NCBI RefSeq assembly: GCF_038024875.1
Contig: NZ_CP136136.1
Span: 4,092,001-4,156,000 of the forward strand
Reading direction: 5' to 3'
DNA: 64,000 nucleotides
Origin: Gordonia rubripertincta
GTDB lineage: Bacteria > Actinomycetota > Actinomycetes > Mycobacteriales > Mycobacteriaceae
Below are positions 8,794 through 15,992 of the stretch, piece after piece. The translations under genes were made by a program, and so were the position numbers. The notes below the pieces were generated by a model. The model made no database searches and was not told the DNA's origin. It saw only the letters and a program-made list of their open reading frames with translations. Each line of letters opens with the position of its first letter. Position 1 is the first letter of the stretch.

Positions 8794-9762
8794 CTACGTG
8801 GCGTATTTGTAAGCGGCGCTCTGCTTCTCGCGTTTCTTCATGGCCTGGATCGCGTCGTGGTGGCGACGGGCGTGGTAGGCCAGCGGGAAGTAGATCGCAC
8901 GCTCGGGCAGGGTGCGGTAGGCGAACCGCAGGCGGCGGTGGATCTTCTCGAGGTGGCGCTGCTCCTCGTCGGTCCAGGTCAGGCCGAGGATCTCGCGCAC
9001 GCGCGGATCCATGACGCCCACGGTCGTGAGGTAGTTGAAGTCCTGAAACGGGACCGACGCGGTGACGGCGACCTTCTTGACGGCCGGGCGCAGCGCCTTG
9101 GGCACCGCCTTCGGCACCGGCGGGGCGGCACGCATCTGCTCGATGAGTTCGATGGCGACCGGGTGGCGGACCAGCTTGTTCTCGATGAAGTCGTCGAAGT
9201 ACTCGTCGAACTCCTCGAGGGTCTCCGGGTAGCCCTTCATCGGGACCTGGACGATCTTGGCGATGCGACGGTTGTCGCGCAGCAGTTCCTTGCGCTCTTC
9301 GAGGGTGAACTCACGCCCGAGGACGAGCGGCGCGGCGGTGGTCATGGTCGGGAACGCGGTCGCGATGACCCACGCGTAGGCCTCCGGGTTGAGCGCGCTG
9401 ATGTGCTTGCCCTCGGCGTTGCGCATCTGCAGCGGTTGGTGCAGCTTCCGGAGGCGGTGCCCCTCGGCGATGGCTTCCTGTCCGCCGTAGGTCCAGCGCA
9501 GCACCGAGTCGGCGGACCGGATCGCCCGCCCCACCGGGTCCGTGCGGAACACCGAATACTTGCCGACGACGTCGCCGATCACCGGGTGCATCACCTGCAT
9601 CACGAACGCCGCACCGTTGATCGGCAGGAACGTGTAGAGACCGGTGAGCTGCGCGGTGAGCGAGTCGGGTGGGATCAGCTCGATCTCGTCGTCGCGGTGG
9701 TTGATCAGGCGGTCGGTGTCCTCGAGTGCGGCGGCCGCCTGCTCGTCGTGTACCGCGGTCAT
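8794..9762 (-). CDS. Oxygenase MpaB family protein (DUF2236)
   Basis: About 322 residues matching the DUF2236/MpaB-type haem-binding oxygenase family. Landmarks are GAAFVMQVMHPVIGDVV near residue 45, YSVFRTDPVGRAIRSADSV, and TYGGQEAIAEGHRLRKLH. Then come LNPEAYAWVIATAF and a C-terminal helical region rich in Arg/His. No Tat or Sec signal is visible, so it is probably cytoplasmic. The start is ATG 9762; a longer open frame upstream overlaps the next operon and has no family sequence. A TCGAAA-N4-TTTCGA inverted repeat lies 20-35 bases upstream. Known relatives include fungal MpaB and the secreted rubber oxygenase Lcp, but this protein is shorter and unsecreted. Its substrate is unknown. Confidence 0.8.
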   Translation of the reverse strand: MTAVHDEQAAAALEDTDRLINHRDDEIELIPPDSLTAQLTGLYTFLPINGAAFVMQVMHPVIGDVVGKYSVFRTDPVGRAIRSADSVLRWTYGGQEAIAEGHRLRKLHQPLQMRNAEGKHISALNPEAYAWVIATAFPTMTTAAPLVLGREFTLEERKELLRDNRRIAKIVQVPMKGYPETLEEFDEYFDDFIENKLVRHPVAIELIEQMRAAPPVPKAVPKALRPAVKKVAVTASVPFQDFNYLTTVGVMDPRVREILGLTWTDEEQRHLEKIHRRLRFAYRTLPERAIYFPLAYHARRHHDAIQAMKKREKQSAAYKYAT

Positions 9763-9781
9763 GGTGCCCCCAACGTGGTTT

Positions 9782-9797
9782 TCGAAAGCTATTTCGA
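9782..9797. promoter_or_regulatory. Putative operator upstream of the MpaB-family gene
   Basis: Inverted repeat TCGAAA-GCTA-TTTCGA, 20-35 bases upstream of the ATG at 9762, where a repressor would block transcription. No TetR-type gene lies beside it, so the regulator is unknown. Short palindromes arise by chance, hence the low confidence. Confidence 0.3.
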
Positions 9798-9828
9798 CAA
9801 CATTCGTAGTCAGATTACCGTAGGGGGC

Positions 9829-9849
9829 GTCGAAAACCCAGGTTTCGAC
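9829..9849 (-). terminator. Hairpin after the VOC-protein operon
   Basis: GTCGAAA (9829-9835) pairs with TTTCGAC (9843-9849) immediately beyond the stop at 9852, with possible further pairing of ACC/GGT in the loop. It could end transcription of the small operon to the right. Confidence 0.4.
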
Positions 9850-9851
9850 GC

Positions 9852-10586
9852 TCAGACAGGGCCGATGATGACCGTGCGGGTGCCGAGGGCGCGCTCTCGC
9901 ACGGTGAAGATGCGGGTGCCCTTCTTGCGGCCGGTGCGGATCTCGCTGAGATCCAGGCCGCCCGAGCGCAGACGCGCGTGGGTCGCCTCGACGTCGGTGG
10001 ACCGCCAGGCGACACCCCACAGCGAGGTCGCGGCGGCGGTGGGCGGCTCGGTCGAGGTCACCGCGGTCACAACCTCGACGATGAGGTCGCCGGCACGGAA
10101 GAACAGCTGCCGGGCGTTGTCGCCGATCGGCTGATCGAGCCGGAAATCCAGGCCGAAGACGCCACCGAACAGCGCGACCGCCCGATCGCGGTTGTCGCAG
10201 TTGAAGACAAGGTGGTCCATCCCGGTCACGTCGACGGCGTGTGCCGACTCCCCCACGGCTTCGCGGGCGGTGATCCCGAGCGGGGTCGTCTCCCCGATCA
10301 CCCCGAGCGGTGACTCGACGACCGGGAAGCCGCGTCGGGTCAGCAGCCGGTGCATCGGCGCGACATCGTCGACCGTGAAGTACACGCGGTGGCCGGCGTC
10401 CGCGTCACCCTCCTCGACGAGTCCCTGACGCAACCGGAGCTCGGTGTTACCGAGAACCACTCCCGGCGAATCGGGATCGGGCGCCCCGGAGAGACCGAGA
10501 AGGATCTCGTGAGCACGGGCGGCGAGAGCAGGATCGGCACAGGCGAGTTCGACGATCGCGGTCGGGAACGGATTCGGCGGGATCAC
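9852..10586 (-). CDS. Two-domain VOC (glyoxalase-like) family protein
   Basis: A 244-residue protein with two glyoxalase-like modules. The first covers roughly residues 8-110, with a substrate-facing VYFTVDDVAPMHRLL strand-helix. The second covers roughly 118-240, with MDHLVFNCDNRDRAVALFGGVFGLDF, a later LFFRAGDLIVEVV strand and WGVAWRSTDVEATHARL. This is the Glyoxalase_3/_6-like arrangement seen in uncharacterised actinobacterial proteins. It starts with GTG at 10586, which overlaps the TGA of the upstream small gene (GTGA), so the two are translationally coupled. Function is unknown. The repeated acidic and Glu residues are compatible with metal binding, but ligands cannot be assigned confidently. 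Confidence 0.72.
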   Translation of the reverse strand: MIPPNPFPTAIVELACADPALAARAHEILLGLSGAPDPDSPGVVLGNTELRLRQGLVEEGDADAGHRVYFTVDDVAPMHRLLTRRGFPVVESPLGVIGETTPLGITAREAVGESAHAVDVTGMDHLVFNCDNRDRAVALFGGVFGLDFRLDQPIGDNARQLFFRAGDLIVEVVTAVTSTEPPTAAATSLWGVAWRSTDVEATHARLRSGGLDLSEIRTGRKKGTRIFTVRERALGTRTVIIGPV

Positions 10587-10912
10587 CGCTTCTTCTTACC
10601 CTTTCGCCTGCGAGGTGCCGGTGGGGCGGGCCGGTACGTCAGCTGCGCCGAGCTGGTGATGTGCCAGGCGCCGCACGTGCACTCGTAGTAGCGGAGAGAC
10701 AGGGTGCCCAGTGCTCGCCGCTTGATGCGGTCGATGCCGTCGAGCGCATCGGCCGGCGACGAGAAGGGAAGCTTGTCCGGCGTCGGACACTCGGCCGTCT
10801 CGATCCGACGTTCCGATCGTGCCGCGGGGCGTCGGTGCATCAGCTCGTGAAACGCCGTCCGTGCCTCGATCTCGCGGTAGAACGATTCGAGATCGTCGTC
10901 GGAGAAGGGCAC
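10583..10912 (-). CDS. Small conserved hypothetical protein with C-terminal CxC and basic tail
   Basis: 109 residues, not assigned to a named family. The N-terminal half is acidic and helical (SDDDLESFYREIEARTAFHELM). The middle contains DALDGIDRIKRRALGTL, followed by a short YYECTCGAWHIT motif that could form part of a zinc knuckle. The last residues are strongly basic (PRRRKGKKKR). GTG is the likely start at 10912. Its TGA overlaps the GTG of the downstream VOC gene, so the two form one operon. The basic tail and Cys motif suggest nucleic-acid contact, but that is speculation. Confidence 0.6.
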   Translation of the reverse strand: MPFSDDDLESFYREIEARTAFHELMHRRPAARSERRIETAECPTPDKLPFSSPADALDGIDRIKRRALGTLSLRYYECTCGAWHITSSAQLTYRPAPPAPRRRKGKKKR

Positions 10913-10965
10913 GGCCCGATTATCCCCTCACCGCGGATCGACGGCAGAACGCGCCCGGTGCGCGA

Positions 10966-11187
10966 CTAGCGGGCCATCCACAGACGACGGCGGATGACCT
11001 CACGCATGCGTCGCAACTCGGCGGCGCTCAGAGCCTCCGGCGGATCGGCGTCGACGATCCGGTTGAGCTCGGCGAAGAAGTCTCGATCAGACAGCCCGAA
11101 CTCCTCGATGATCTGCTTCGACGACCCGCCGCCCAGCGGGTACCAGTACTTCTCGAACTGGATCATCTGCTGCTGCCTGTCGTTCAT
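10966..11187 (-). CDS. DUF3263-like small protein
   Basis: 73 residues starting MNDRQQQMIQFEKYWYPLGG, with GGAGG placed 4 bases before the ATG. The pattern of an aromatic-rich FEKYWYPLGG helix is followed by KQIIEEFGLSDRDFFAELNRIV and then ALSAAELRRMREVIRRR. It matches the helix-turn-helix-like DUF3263 proteins of actinobacteria, in which a FE..WW segment is followed by I.E.FG.S...YY..LN. It may bind DNA, but the family has no established role. It is separated by 53 bases from the next small operon on the same strand. Upstream, an odd palindrome GTGCGTGACGCAC (11257-11269) lies in its promoter region. Confidence 0.65.
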   Translation of the reverse strand: MNDRQQQMIQFEKYWYPLGGGSSKQIIEEFGLSDRDFFAELNRIVDADPPEALSAAELRRMREVIRRRLWMAR

Positions 11188-11399
11188 TCCACCTCCAAAT
11201 GTGCTGTTGCGACGTCGCGTCGGGACGGAAGCCCGGCGGAGCGAAAGTATGGGATCGTGCGTGACGCACATCACCGCCGTCGTCCTTTCTACACCTGTCG
11301 TCCGACGGTTGGGAGGACGAGACCCAGGGTGATTCGAATGTGTCTCAGAACGTTCACCGGAAGGTCATGAATTCCCGGCAAACCCCACTCGGGGAGACG

Positions 11400-12497
11400 T
11401 CAGGCGTTCACCGAGGACTGGGTCTCGGTACGCCGCGAGTCGCGTCGGTTCGCGCGGATGCTGCTCGCCAGCGAGGCCCCGATGAACGCCACTCCGACGA
11501 GGCCGGTGACGACCTCGTCGATGTGATACTCCACGCCCAGCAGCAGGATGACGGCGAGCGCGCCGATCGCCCAGTGCGCCCCGTGCTCGAGGTACCGGTA
11601 CTCCCCCAGCGTGCCCTTGCGCACGAGGTAGATCGTGATGGACCGGACGAACATCGCGCCGATGAAGCCGAGGCCGAGAGCGATGATGATCGGATCCGAG
11701 GTGATCGCGAATGCGCCGATCACGCCGTCGAAGGAGAACGACGCGTCGAGCACCTCGAGGTAGAGGAAGAGGAAGAACGCAGCCTTGCCGGTCGCCTTGG
11801 TCGCAGGGGTCGGGCCCGGTTCGTCGTGGCCCGGCCCGTCGGACATGAACAGCGAACTGAGTCCGTCGACGGTGATGTAGGTGACCATGCCGAGGATTCC
11901 GGCGATCAGGACCGTGGCCCGGATGTCGTCGGCAGCGAGGAACTCGCCGCAGAGCACGAGGGCGATCGACGCGAGCACGACCGGTAACTGGTCGAGCTTG
12001 CCGATCTTGGCCAGCGGACTTTCGAGCCACGTCAGCCAGGTGCGCTCCCGTTCGGTCAGCACGAAGTTGAGGAACAACAGCAACAGGAACATCCCGCCGA
12101 ACGCGGCGATCTGCGGATGCGCGTCGGTCAGGATCGTCTCGTAGCTGGGTTGGCCGTCGGCGAAGTAGGCCTGCCCCTCCGGCGGAGGGTTGGTGGCCAG
12201 CCGCAGCGCCTCGGCCGGGTTCAACCCGCCGGTGATCCAGACGATGAGCAGCGGGAAGAGCAGGCGCATACCGAACACGGCGATCAGCACACCCACGGTC
12301 AGGAACATGCGCTGCCAGAACGCGGACATCCGCTCGAGGATCGTCGCGTTGATGACGGCGTTGTCGAAGGACAACGACACCTCGAGCACGCCGAGGATCG
12401 CGCACAACGCGAGCCCGGTCCAGCCCAGGTAGAGATACGCGATGGCCAGCGCCACCACCGAGACGACGGCGGACAGGCCGAAGATGCGGGCGATCAC
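11400..12497 (-). CDS. DUF475 (TerC-like) integral membrane protein
   Basis: About 365 residues with roughly nine hydrophobic segments. The family hallmark appears twice: LEVSLSFDNAVINA near residue 40 and LEVLDASFSFDGVIGAFAI near 235. These are acidic residues inside membrane helices, as in TerC/DUF475 proteins linked to metal (manganese or tellurite) tolerance. Other recognisable parts are FLNFVLTERERTWLTWLE and GEFLAADDIRATVLIAGI. The start is GTG at 12497, which overlaps the TGA of the upstream Cys-rich gene (GTGA), so both are made from one transcript. The longer open frame to 12941 lacks family sequence. The transported ion cannot be identified from the sequence. Confidence 0.85.
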   Translation of the reverse strand: MIARIFGLSAVVSVVALAIAYLYLGWTGLALCAILGVLEVSLSFDNAVINATILERMSAFWQRMFLTVGVLIAVFGMRLLFPLLIVWITGGLNPAEALRLATNPPPEGQAYFADGQPSYETILTDAHPQIAAFGGMFLLLLFLNFVLTERERTWLTWLESPLAKIGKLDQLPVVLASIALVLCGEFLAADDIRATVLIAGILGMVTYITVDGLSSLFMSDGPGHDEPGPTPATKATGKAAFFLFLYLEVLDASFSFDGVIGAFAITSDPIIIALGLGFIGAMFVRSITIYLVRKGTLGEYRYLEHGAHWAIGALAVILLLGVEYHIDEVVTGLVGVAFIGASLASSIRANRRDSRRTETQSSVNA

Positions 12498-12835
12498 CGT
12501 AGCTTCTCGGCTTCCTTCGCGAGTTCGAGCAGAGTGTCGGTCAGCTCGGCCAGGACGTCGTGGTCGGCACGTTCGGCGACCGCGGTGCCGAGGTCCTCGG
12601 CAGCGCACCGCAGAGCGAACATGCGGTCGCCGAAGTCGGCGGCCTCGGCGGCCGACAGGATCACGGCGTCGGCGGGAATGGAGGTGCCCTCGAGCAGCGT
12701 TCTCTGTTCGTAGGCGCGTTGCCTGCACGAACGCTTGCAGTATTTGCGCCGCCGGCCGAGTTCGGAGTCGACCATCATCGACCCGCACCACGCACAGTTG
12801 TACGGGCGACGCCGGTGATGGGAGACCTGTTCCAC
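12494..12835 (-). CDS. Small zinc-ribbon-like conserved protein
   Basis: About 113 residues when started at GTG 12835; the same frame is open to 12907, so the start is uncertain. The N-terminal third has the pattern C-x2-C (YNCAWCG) and C-x3-C (YCKRSCRQRAYEQR), a likely treble-clef or ribbon zinc site followed by an Arg-rich helix. The rest is an Ala/Leu/Glu-rich helical region (AAEDLGTAVAERADHDVL, LLELAKEAEKLR). Similar short proteins are widespread in actinobacteria without a known role. It is translationally coupled to the DUF475 gene. A link to metal handling is possible, but only from context. It is divergent from rbpA. Confidence 0.65.
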   Translation of the reverse strand: MEQVSHHRRRPYNCAWCGSMMVDSELGRRRKYCKRSCRQRAYEQRTLLEGTSIPADAVILSAAEAADFGDRMFALRCAAEDLGTAVAERADHDVLAELTDTLLELAKEAEKLR

Positions 12836-13062
12836 ATCGGAGACCGTACCCCGATGGGACGCCCGGAAACCGGGGTGGCACGTCGGGCGGCCGCCTCGGG
12901 TCAACACGGGTCGTCGGCGGGTGGCGAACCGCCATCGACATTGCGCGTAGAATGTTCCTGTTGACGACTCAGTTGGCTGCGTTCGAAGGTGAACGCCGCG
13001 TGAACACAGCTGATAGATCCGGCAAACTGAGAAATCTGACGAAGCTTTGAGAGGAACTGTTC

Positions 13063-13407
13063 ATGGCAGATCGAGTACTTCGGGGTAGCCGCCTCGGCGC
13101 GGTGAGCTACGAGACCGATCGCGACCACGACCTCGCGCCGCGTCGCATCGTCCAGTACCGCACCGACAACGGTGAGATCTTCGACGTCCCCTTCGCCGAC
13201 GACGCCGAGGTGCCGTCGAAGTGGCCGTGCAAGAACGGCATGGAAGGCACGATCCTCGAGGGCGCAGAGCCCGAGGAGAAGAAGACGAAGCCGCCGCGCA
13301 CCCACTGGGACATGCTGCTCGAGCGTCGTAGCGAGGAAGAGCTCGAGGTGCTCCTCAACGAGCGTCTCGACCTGCTGAAGCAGCGTCGCAAGGGCATCGC
13401 GCACTGA
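13063..13407 (+). CDS. rbpA: RNA polymerase-binding protein RbpA
   Basis: 114 residues matching RbpA along its whole length. There is an N-terminal tail MADRVLRGSRLGAVSYETD, a core RbpA domain with a basic linker, and a C-terminal sigma-interacting domain, THWDMLLERRSEEELEVLL. RbpA binds RNA polymerase beta' together with the principal sigma factor, stabilises open complexes, and is specific to actinobacteria. GAGAGGA lies 7 bases before the ATG. It is flanked by ppm1 on the other strand as in M. tuberculosis (Rv2050-Rv2051c). The leader of more than 100 bases probably holds the promoter, but I could not place -35/-10 elements with confidence. Confidence 0.97.
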   Translation: MADRVLRGSRLGAVSYETDRDHDLAPRRIVQYRTDNGEIFDVPFADDAEVPSKWPCKNGMEGTILEGAEPEEKKTKPPRTHWDMLLERRSEEELEVLLNERLDLLKQRRKGIAH

Positions 13408-13427
13408 GCCCCACCGCTTGACAGACA

Positions 13428-13461
13428 GATCGGCCCGGCAGGTACACCTGCCGGGCCGATC
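13428..13461. terminator. Bidirectional terminator between rbpA and ppm1
   Basis: Perfect 16-bp inverted repeat GATCGGCCCGGCAGGT (13428-13443) and its complement (13446-13461) around a 2-base centre. It lies 20 bases after the rbpA stop and 18 bases after the convergent ppm1 stop, and is followed by a short T-containing stretch. Confidence 0.85.
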
Positions 13462-13479
13462 CGTTTGTCTGGTGCAGAG

Positions 13480-14301
13480 CTAGGAGTTCTTGACGATCCC
13501 CAGGCGCTCGAGGCGGCTCTGGATTCCCCAGCGCGCGACCATCGTGAAGGCCTCCGACATGACGCCACCACTCATCTTGGAGACGCCCAGCTCGCGTTCG
13601 GTGAACGTGATCGGCACCTCGCGAACGTCGAAACCGGCGCGCACTGTCCGCCAGGCCAGGTCGATCTGGAAGCAGTAGCCGGCCGACTCGACCGTGTCGA
13701 GCTGGATTTTCTCCAGCACGCTGCGTCGGTAGGCGCGGAAGCCGGCGGTGATGTCGTGCACCTTGGCGCCGAGGGCGACGCGGGCGTAGGTGTTGGCACC
13801 GCGCGAGAGGAACTCCCGATGCTTGGGCCAGTTCACGAGTTTGCCGCCGGGGACGTACCGGGAGCCGATGACGAGGTCCGCGCCGTCGTTGATGGCGTCG
13901 AACAGGCGGTGCAGCTGCTCCGGTGCGTGACTGCCGTCGGCGTCCATCTCGACGATGACCGGATAGTCGCGGCTCAGGCCCCACGCGAAACCGGCGAGGT
14001 AGGCCTTGCCGAGGCCGTCCTTCTCCTGGCGGTGCAGCACGTGGATACGACCGGCCTGCTCGTCCTTGAGCGCGAGTTCCTCGGCGACCTCACCGGTGCC
14101 GTCCGGACTGGAGTCGTCGACCACCAGCAGGTGCACGCCGGGCAGGGCGGCCTGGAGGCGTTCGACGATCACGGGCAGGTTGTCGCGCTCGTTGAACGTC
14201 GGCACGACGACCAGTGCGCCCGCTCCGTCGGCGCCGACCACCGGCTGCGGCGTGTCGCCTGACTGCCGCTGTCCTGCCGAGGCGTCAATCCCCGATGCCA
14301 T
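13480..14301 (-). CDS. ppm1: Polyprenol-phosphate mannose synthase
   Basis: Family-2 glycosyltransferase of 273 residues that makes polyprenyl-phosphomannose from GDP-mannose, the donor for periplasmic mannosylation (LAM, LM, glycoproteins). Visible motifs are VVVPTFNERDNL, the nucleotide-binding LLVVDDSSPDGTG, the metal DXD-type EMDADGSH, and GSRYVPGGKL. It corresponds to the catalytic D2 domain of mycobacterial Ppm1. No C-terminal membrane segment is obvious, so membrane attachment probably comes through the neighbouring Lnt. AAGGAG precedes the ATG, 8 bases after the lnt stop. In M. tuberculosis the two are one fused protein; here they are separate, as in M. smegmatis. Confidence 0.93.
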   Translation of the reverse strand: MASGIDASAGQRQSGDTPQPVVGADGAGALVVVPTFNERDNLPVIVERLQAALPGVHLLVVDDSSPDGTGEVAEELALKDEQAGRIHVLHRQEKDGLGKAYLAGFAWGLSRDYPVIVEMDADGSHAPEQLHRLFDAINDGADLVIGSRYVPGGKLVNWPKHREFLSRGANTYARVALGAKVHDITAGFRAYRRSVLEKIQLDTVESAGYCFQIDLAWRTVRAGFDVREVPITFTERELGVSKMSGGVMSEAFTMVARWGIQSRLERLGIVKNS

Positions 14302-14309
14302 CGAGCTCC

Positions 14310-15992
14310 TTAAATGTCACCGGACGCCCGTGCGGCGTCCCTGCGTGGCTTGAGTGTGAACCTAGTACGCGAGGCCAGCGCAAACAAAAGACCGGCCACG
14401 GCCACGACGATCGCGAGGACCCCCGGCCACATCCCGAGACGGGTGGCGAGGGTCGTCCCGTCGTGGAGCGGCAGCGTGCTGGTCAGCACATCCGAGGCGA
14501 AGACGCCGGATTGTTCGGTGATCGAACCGTCGGCGTCGATGATCGCGCTCACACCGCTGGTCGCGGCGACGACCACAGCACGTCCGTGTTCGACGGCACG
14601 CACCTGCGACATCGCCAGCTGCTGATACGTCATCTCGGTGCGACCGAAGGTCGCGTTGTTGGTGGGAACGAACAGCATCTGTGCCCCGTCGCGGATGGAC
14701 TGGCGCGCCGCGCGGTCGAAGGCGACCTCCCAGCACGTCGCGACACACACGGTGACCTCACCCGAGCGGCCCGGCACGTCCACGACGGTGGGACCGGTGC
14801 CCGGCTTGAAGTTGCCGGCCATGTCCGCATACGACGAGAAGAGACGGAAGAACGAGCGCCAGGGCAGGTACTCGCCGAACGGTTGCACGATGTGCTTGTC
14901 GTAGCGGTCGACCGGCCCCTTGGCCCCGTCCCAGACGAGCACCGAGTTCGTCGGGCGTCCGTCGGAGTTGCGGATCAGGGTGCCGACGAGGATCGGTGCG
15001 CCGACCCCCTCGGAGGCGGCGGTGATCTCGGCGGCGGCGTCGGCGTTGTCCAGCGGTGAGATGTCCGAGGCGTTCTCCGGCCACAGCACGAAATCGGGCG
15101 GGGCGGCGAGGCCGGCGTCGATCGCCTGGGCATAACCGATGGTGGTGCGCACATGGTTGTCGAGCACGGCACGACGCTGTGCGTTGAAGTCCAGCCCCAG
15201 TCGCGGCACGTTGCCCTGGACCGCCGCGATGTGCACCGACTTCGACGAGATGGTGCGGTCGATGGTGGCCGGGGTCAGCGCGATCGCCGCCACGGGTGCG
15301 AGCAGCGCGATGGCGACGGCGAGCGTCGCGACCCGCACGAACCCCGACGGCTGGTCACCGGTGAGCGCCGCCGCCGATCGGGCGGACCGGCGATAGGCGG
15401 AGACCAGGATGATCAGCAACCAGGCGACCGACGCGCCGAACAGCGCGACGCCGGCGGACAGCCCGGGGGCGCCCAGTAGGGATGCCAAAGGCAGCAGCGG
15501 CCCGTCGACCTGGCTGAAAGCAGTTCTCCCCCACGGGAACCCGCCGAACGGGAACGCCGATCGCACGGCCTCGACGAGCACCCAGGAGAACATGAACCAG
15601 ACCGGCGGGACCGGGAGTCGCATGGTGACGGTGGCGATCGCGCCGAACAGGGCGAGGTACCCGGACAGCAGCACCGACAACGCGAGCCACGGTAGCGGCC
15701 CGACGTAGACACCGATCCACGGCAGCAGCGGGATGAAGAAGGCGAGCCCGAAGACGAAGCCGACCCATGCACCCGTGCGCACCCGCGGGCGCCGCACGTA
15801 CAGCGCGGTGAACAGCACACCCAGCCCGAATACCGCGAGGAACCACCAGTTGCGGGGCGGGAAGGCGGCCCACATCGCCAGACCGGCGACGATCGCGGCC
15901 AGGGTACGGAGACTCCAGTCCCAGGTCAGGGTGAAGCGACGTGCACGCGCCTCGGTCTCCTCAGCGGACATCATCGTGTCGGTGGTGTTCAC
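14310..15992 (-). CDS. lnt: Apolipoprotein N-acyltransferase
   Basis: About 560 residues. The N-terminal half has several transmembrane helices (e.g. LAVFGLGVLFTALYV, WVGFVFGLAFFIPLLPW), followed by a periplasmic nitrilase-fold domain. That domain carries the Glu-Lys-Cys triad: Glu in VLWPENASD, Lys in DRYDKHIVQPFGEYLPW, and Cys in VCVATCWEVAFD. It transfers an acyl chain to the N-terminal Cys of lipoproteins. The GTG at 15992 overlaps the TGA of the upstream amidohydrolase; in-frame ATGs at 15974 and 15971 are alternatives. It is followed by ppm1, with which it forms the two-component equivalent of mycobacterial Ppm1. Confidence 0.93.
   Translation of the reverse strand: MNTTDTMMSAEETEARARRFTLTWDWSLRTLAAIVAGLAMWAAFPPRNWWFLAVFGLGVLFTALYVRRPRVRTGAWVGFVFGLAFFIPLLPWIGVYVGPLPWLALSVLLSGYLALFGAIATVTMRLPVPPVWFMFSWVLVEAVRSAFPFGGFPWGRTAFSQVDGPLLPLASLLGAPGLSAGVALFGASVAWLLIILVSAYRRSARSAAALTGDQPSGFVRVATLAVAIALLAPVAAIALTPATIDRTISSKSVHIAAVQGNVPRLGLDFNAQRRAVLDNHVRTTIGYAQAIDAGLAAPPDFVLWPENASDISPLDNADAAAEITAASEGVGAPILVGTLIRNSDGRPTNSVLVWDGAKGPVDRYDKHIVQPFGEYLPWRSFFRLFSSYADMAGNFKPGTGPTVVDVPGRSGEVTVCVATCWEVAFDRAARQSIRDGAQMLFVPTNNATFGRTEMTYQQLAMSQVRAVEHGRAVVVAATSGVSAIIDADGSITEQSGVFASDVLTSTLPLHDGTTLATRLGMWPGVLAIVVAVAGLLFALASRTRFTLKPRRDAARASGDI

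Noticed and set aside
8794..9762. Latex-clearing protein Lcp (a Gordonia rubber oxygenase)
   Set aside because: It shares the DUF2236 fold but is shorter and has no Tat signal peptide, so only the MpaB/DUF2236 family name is supported.
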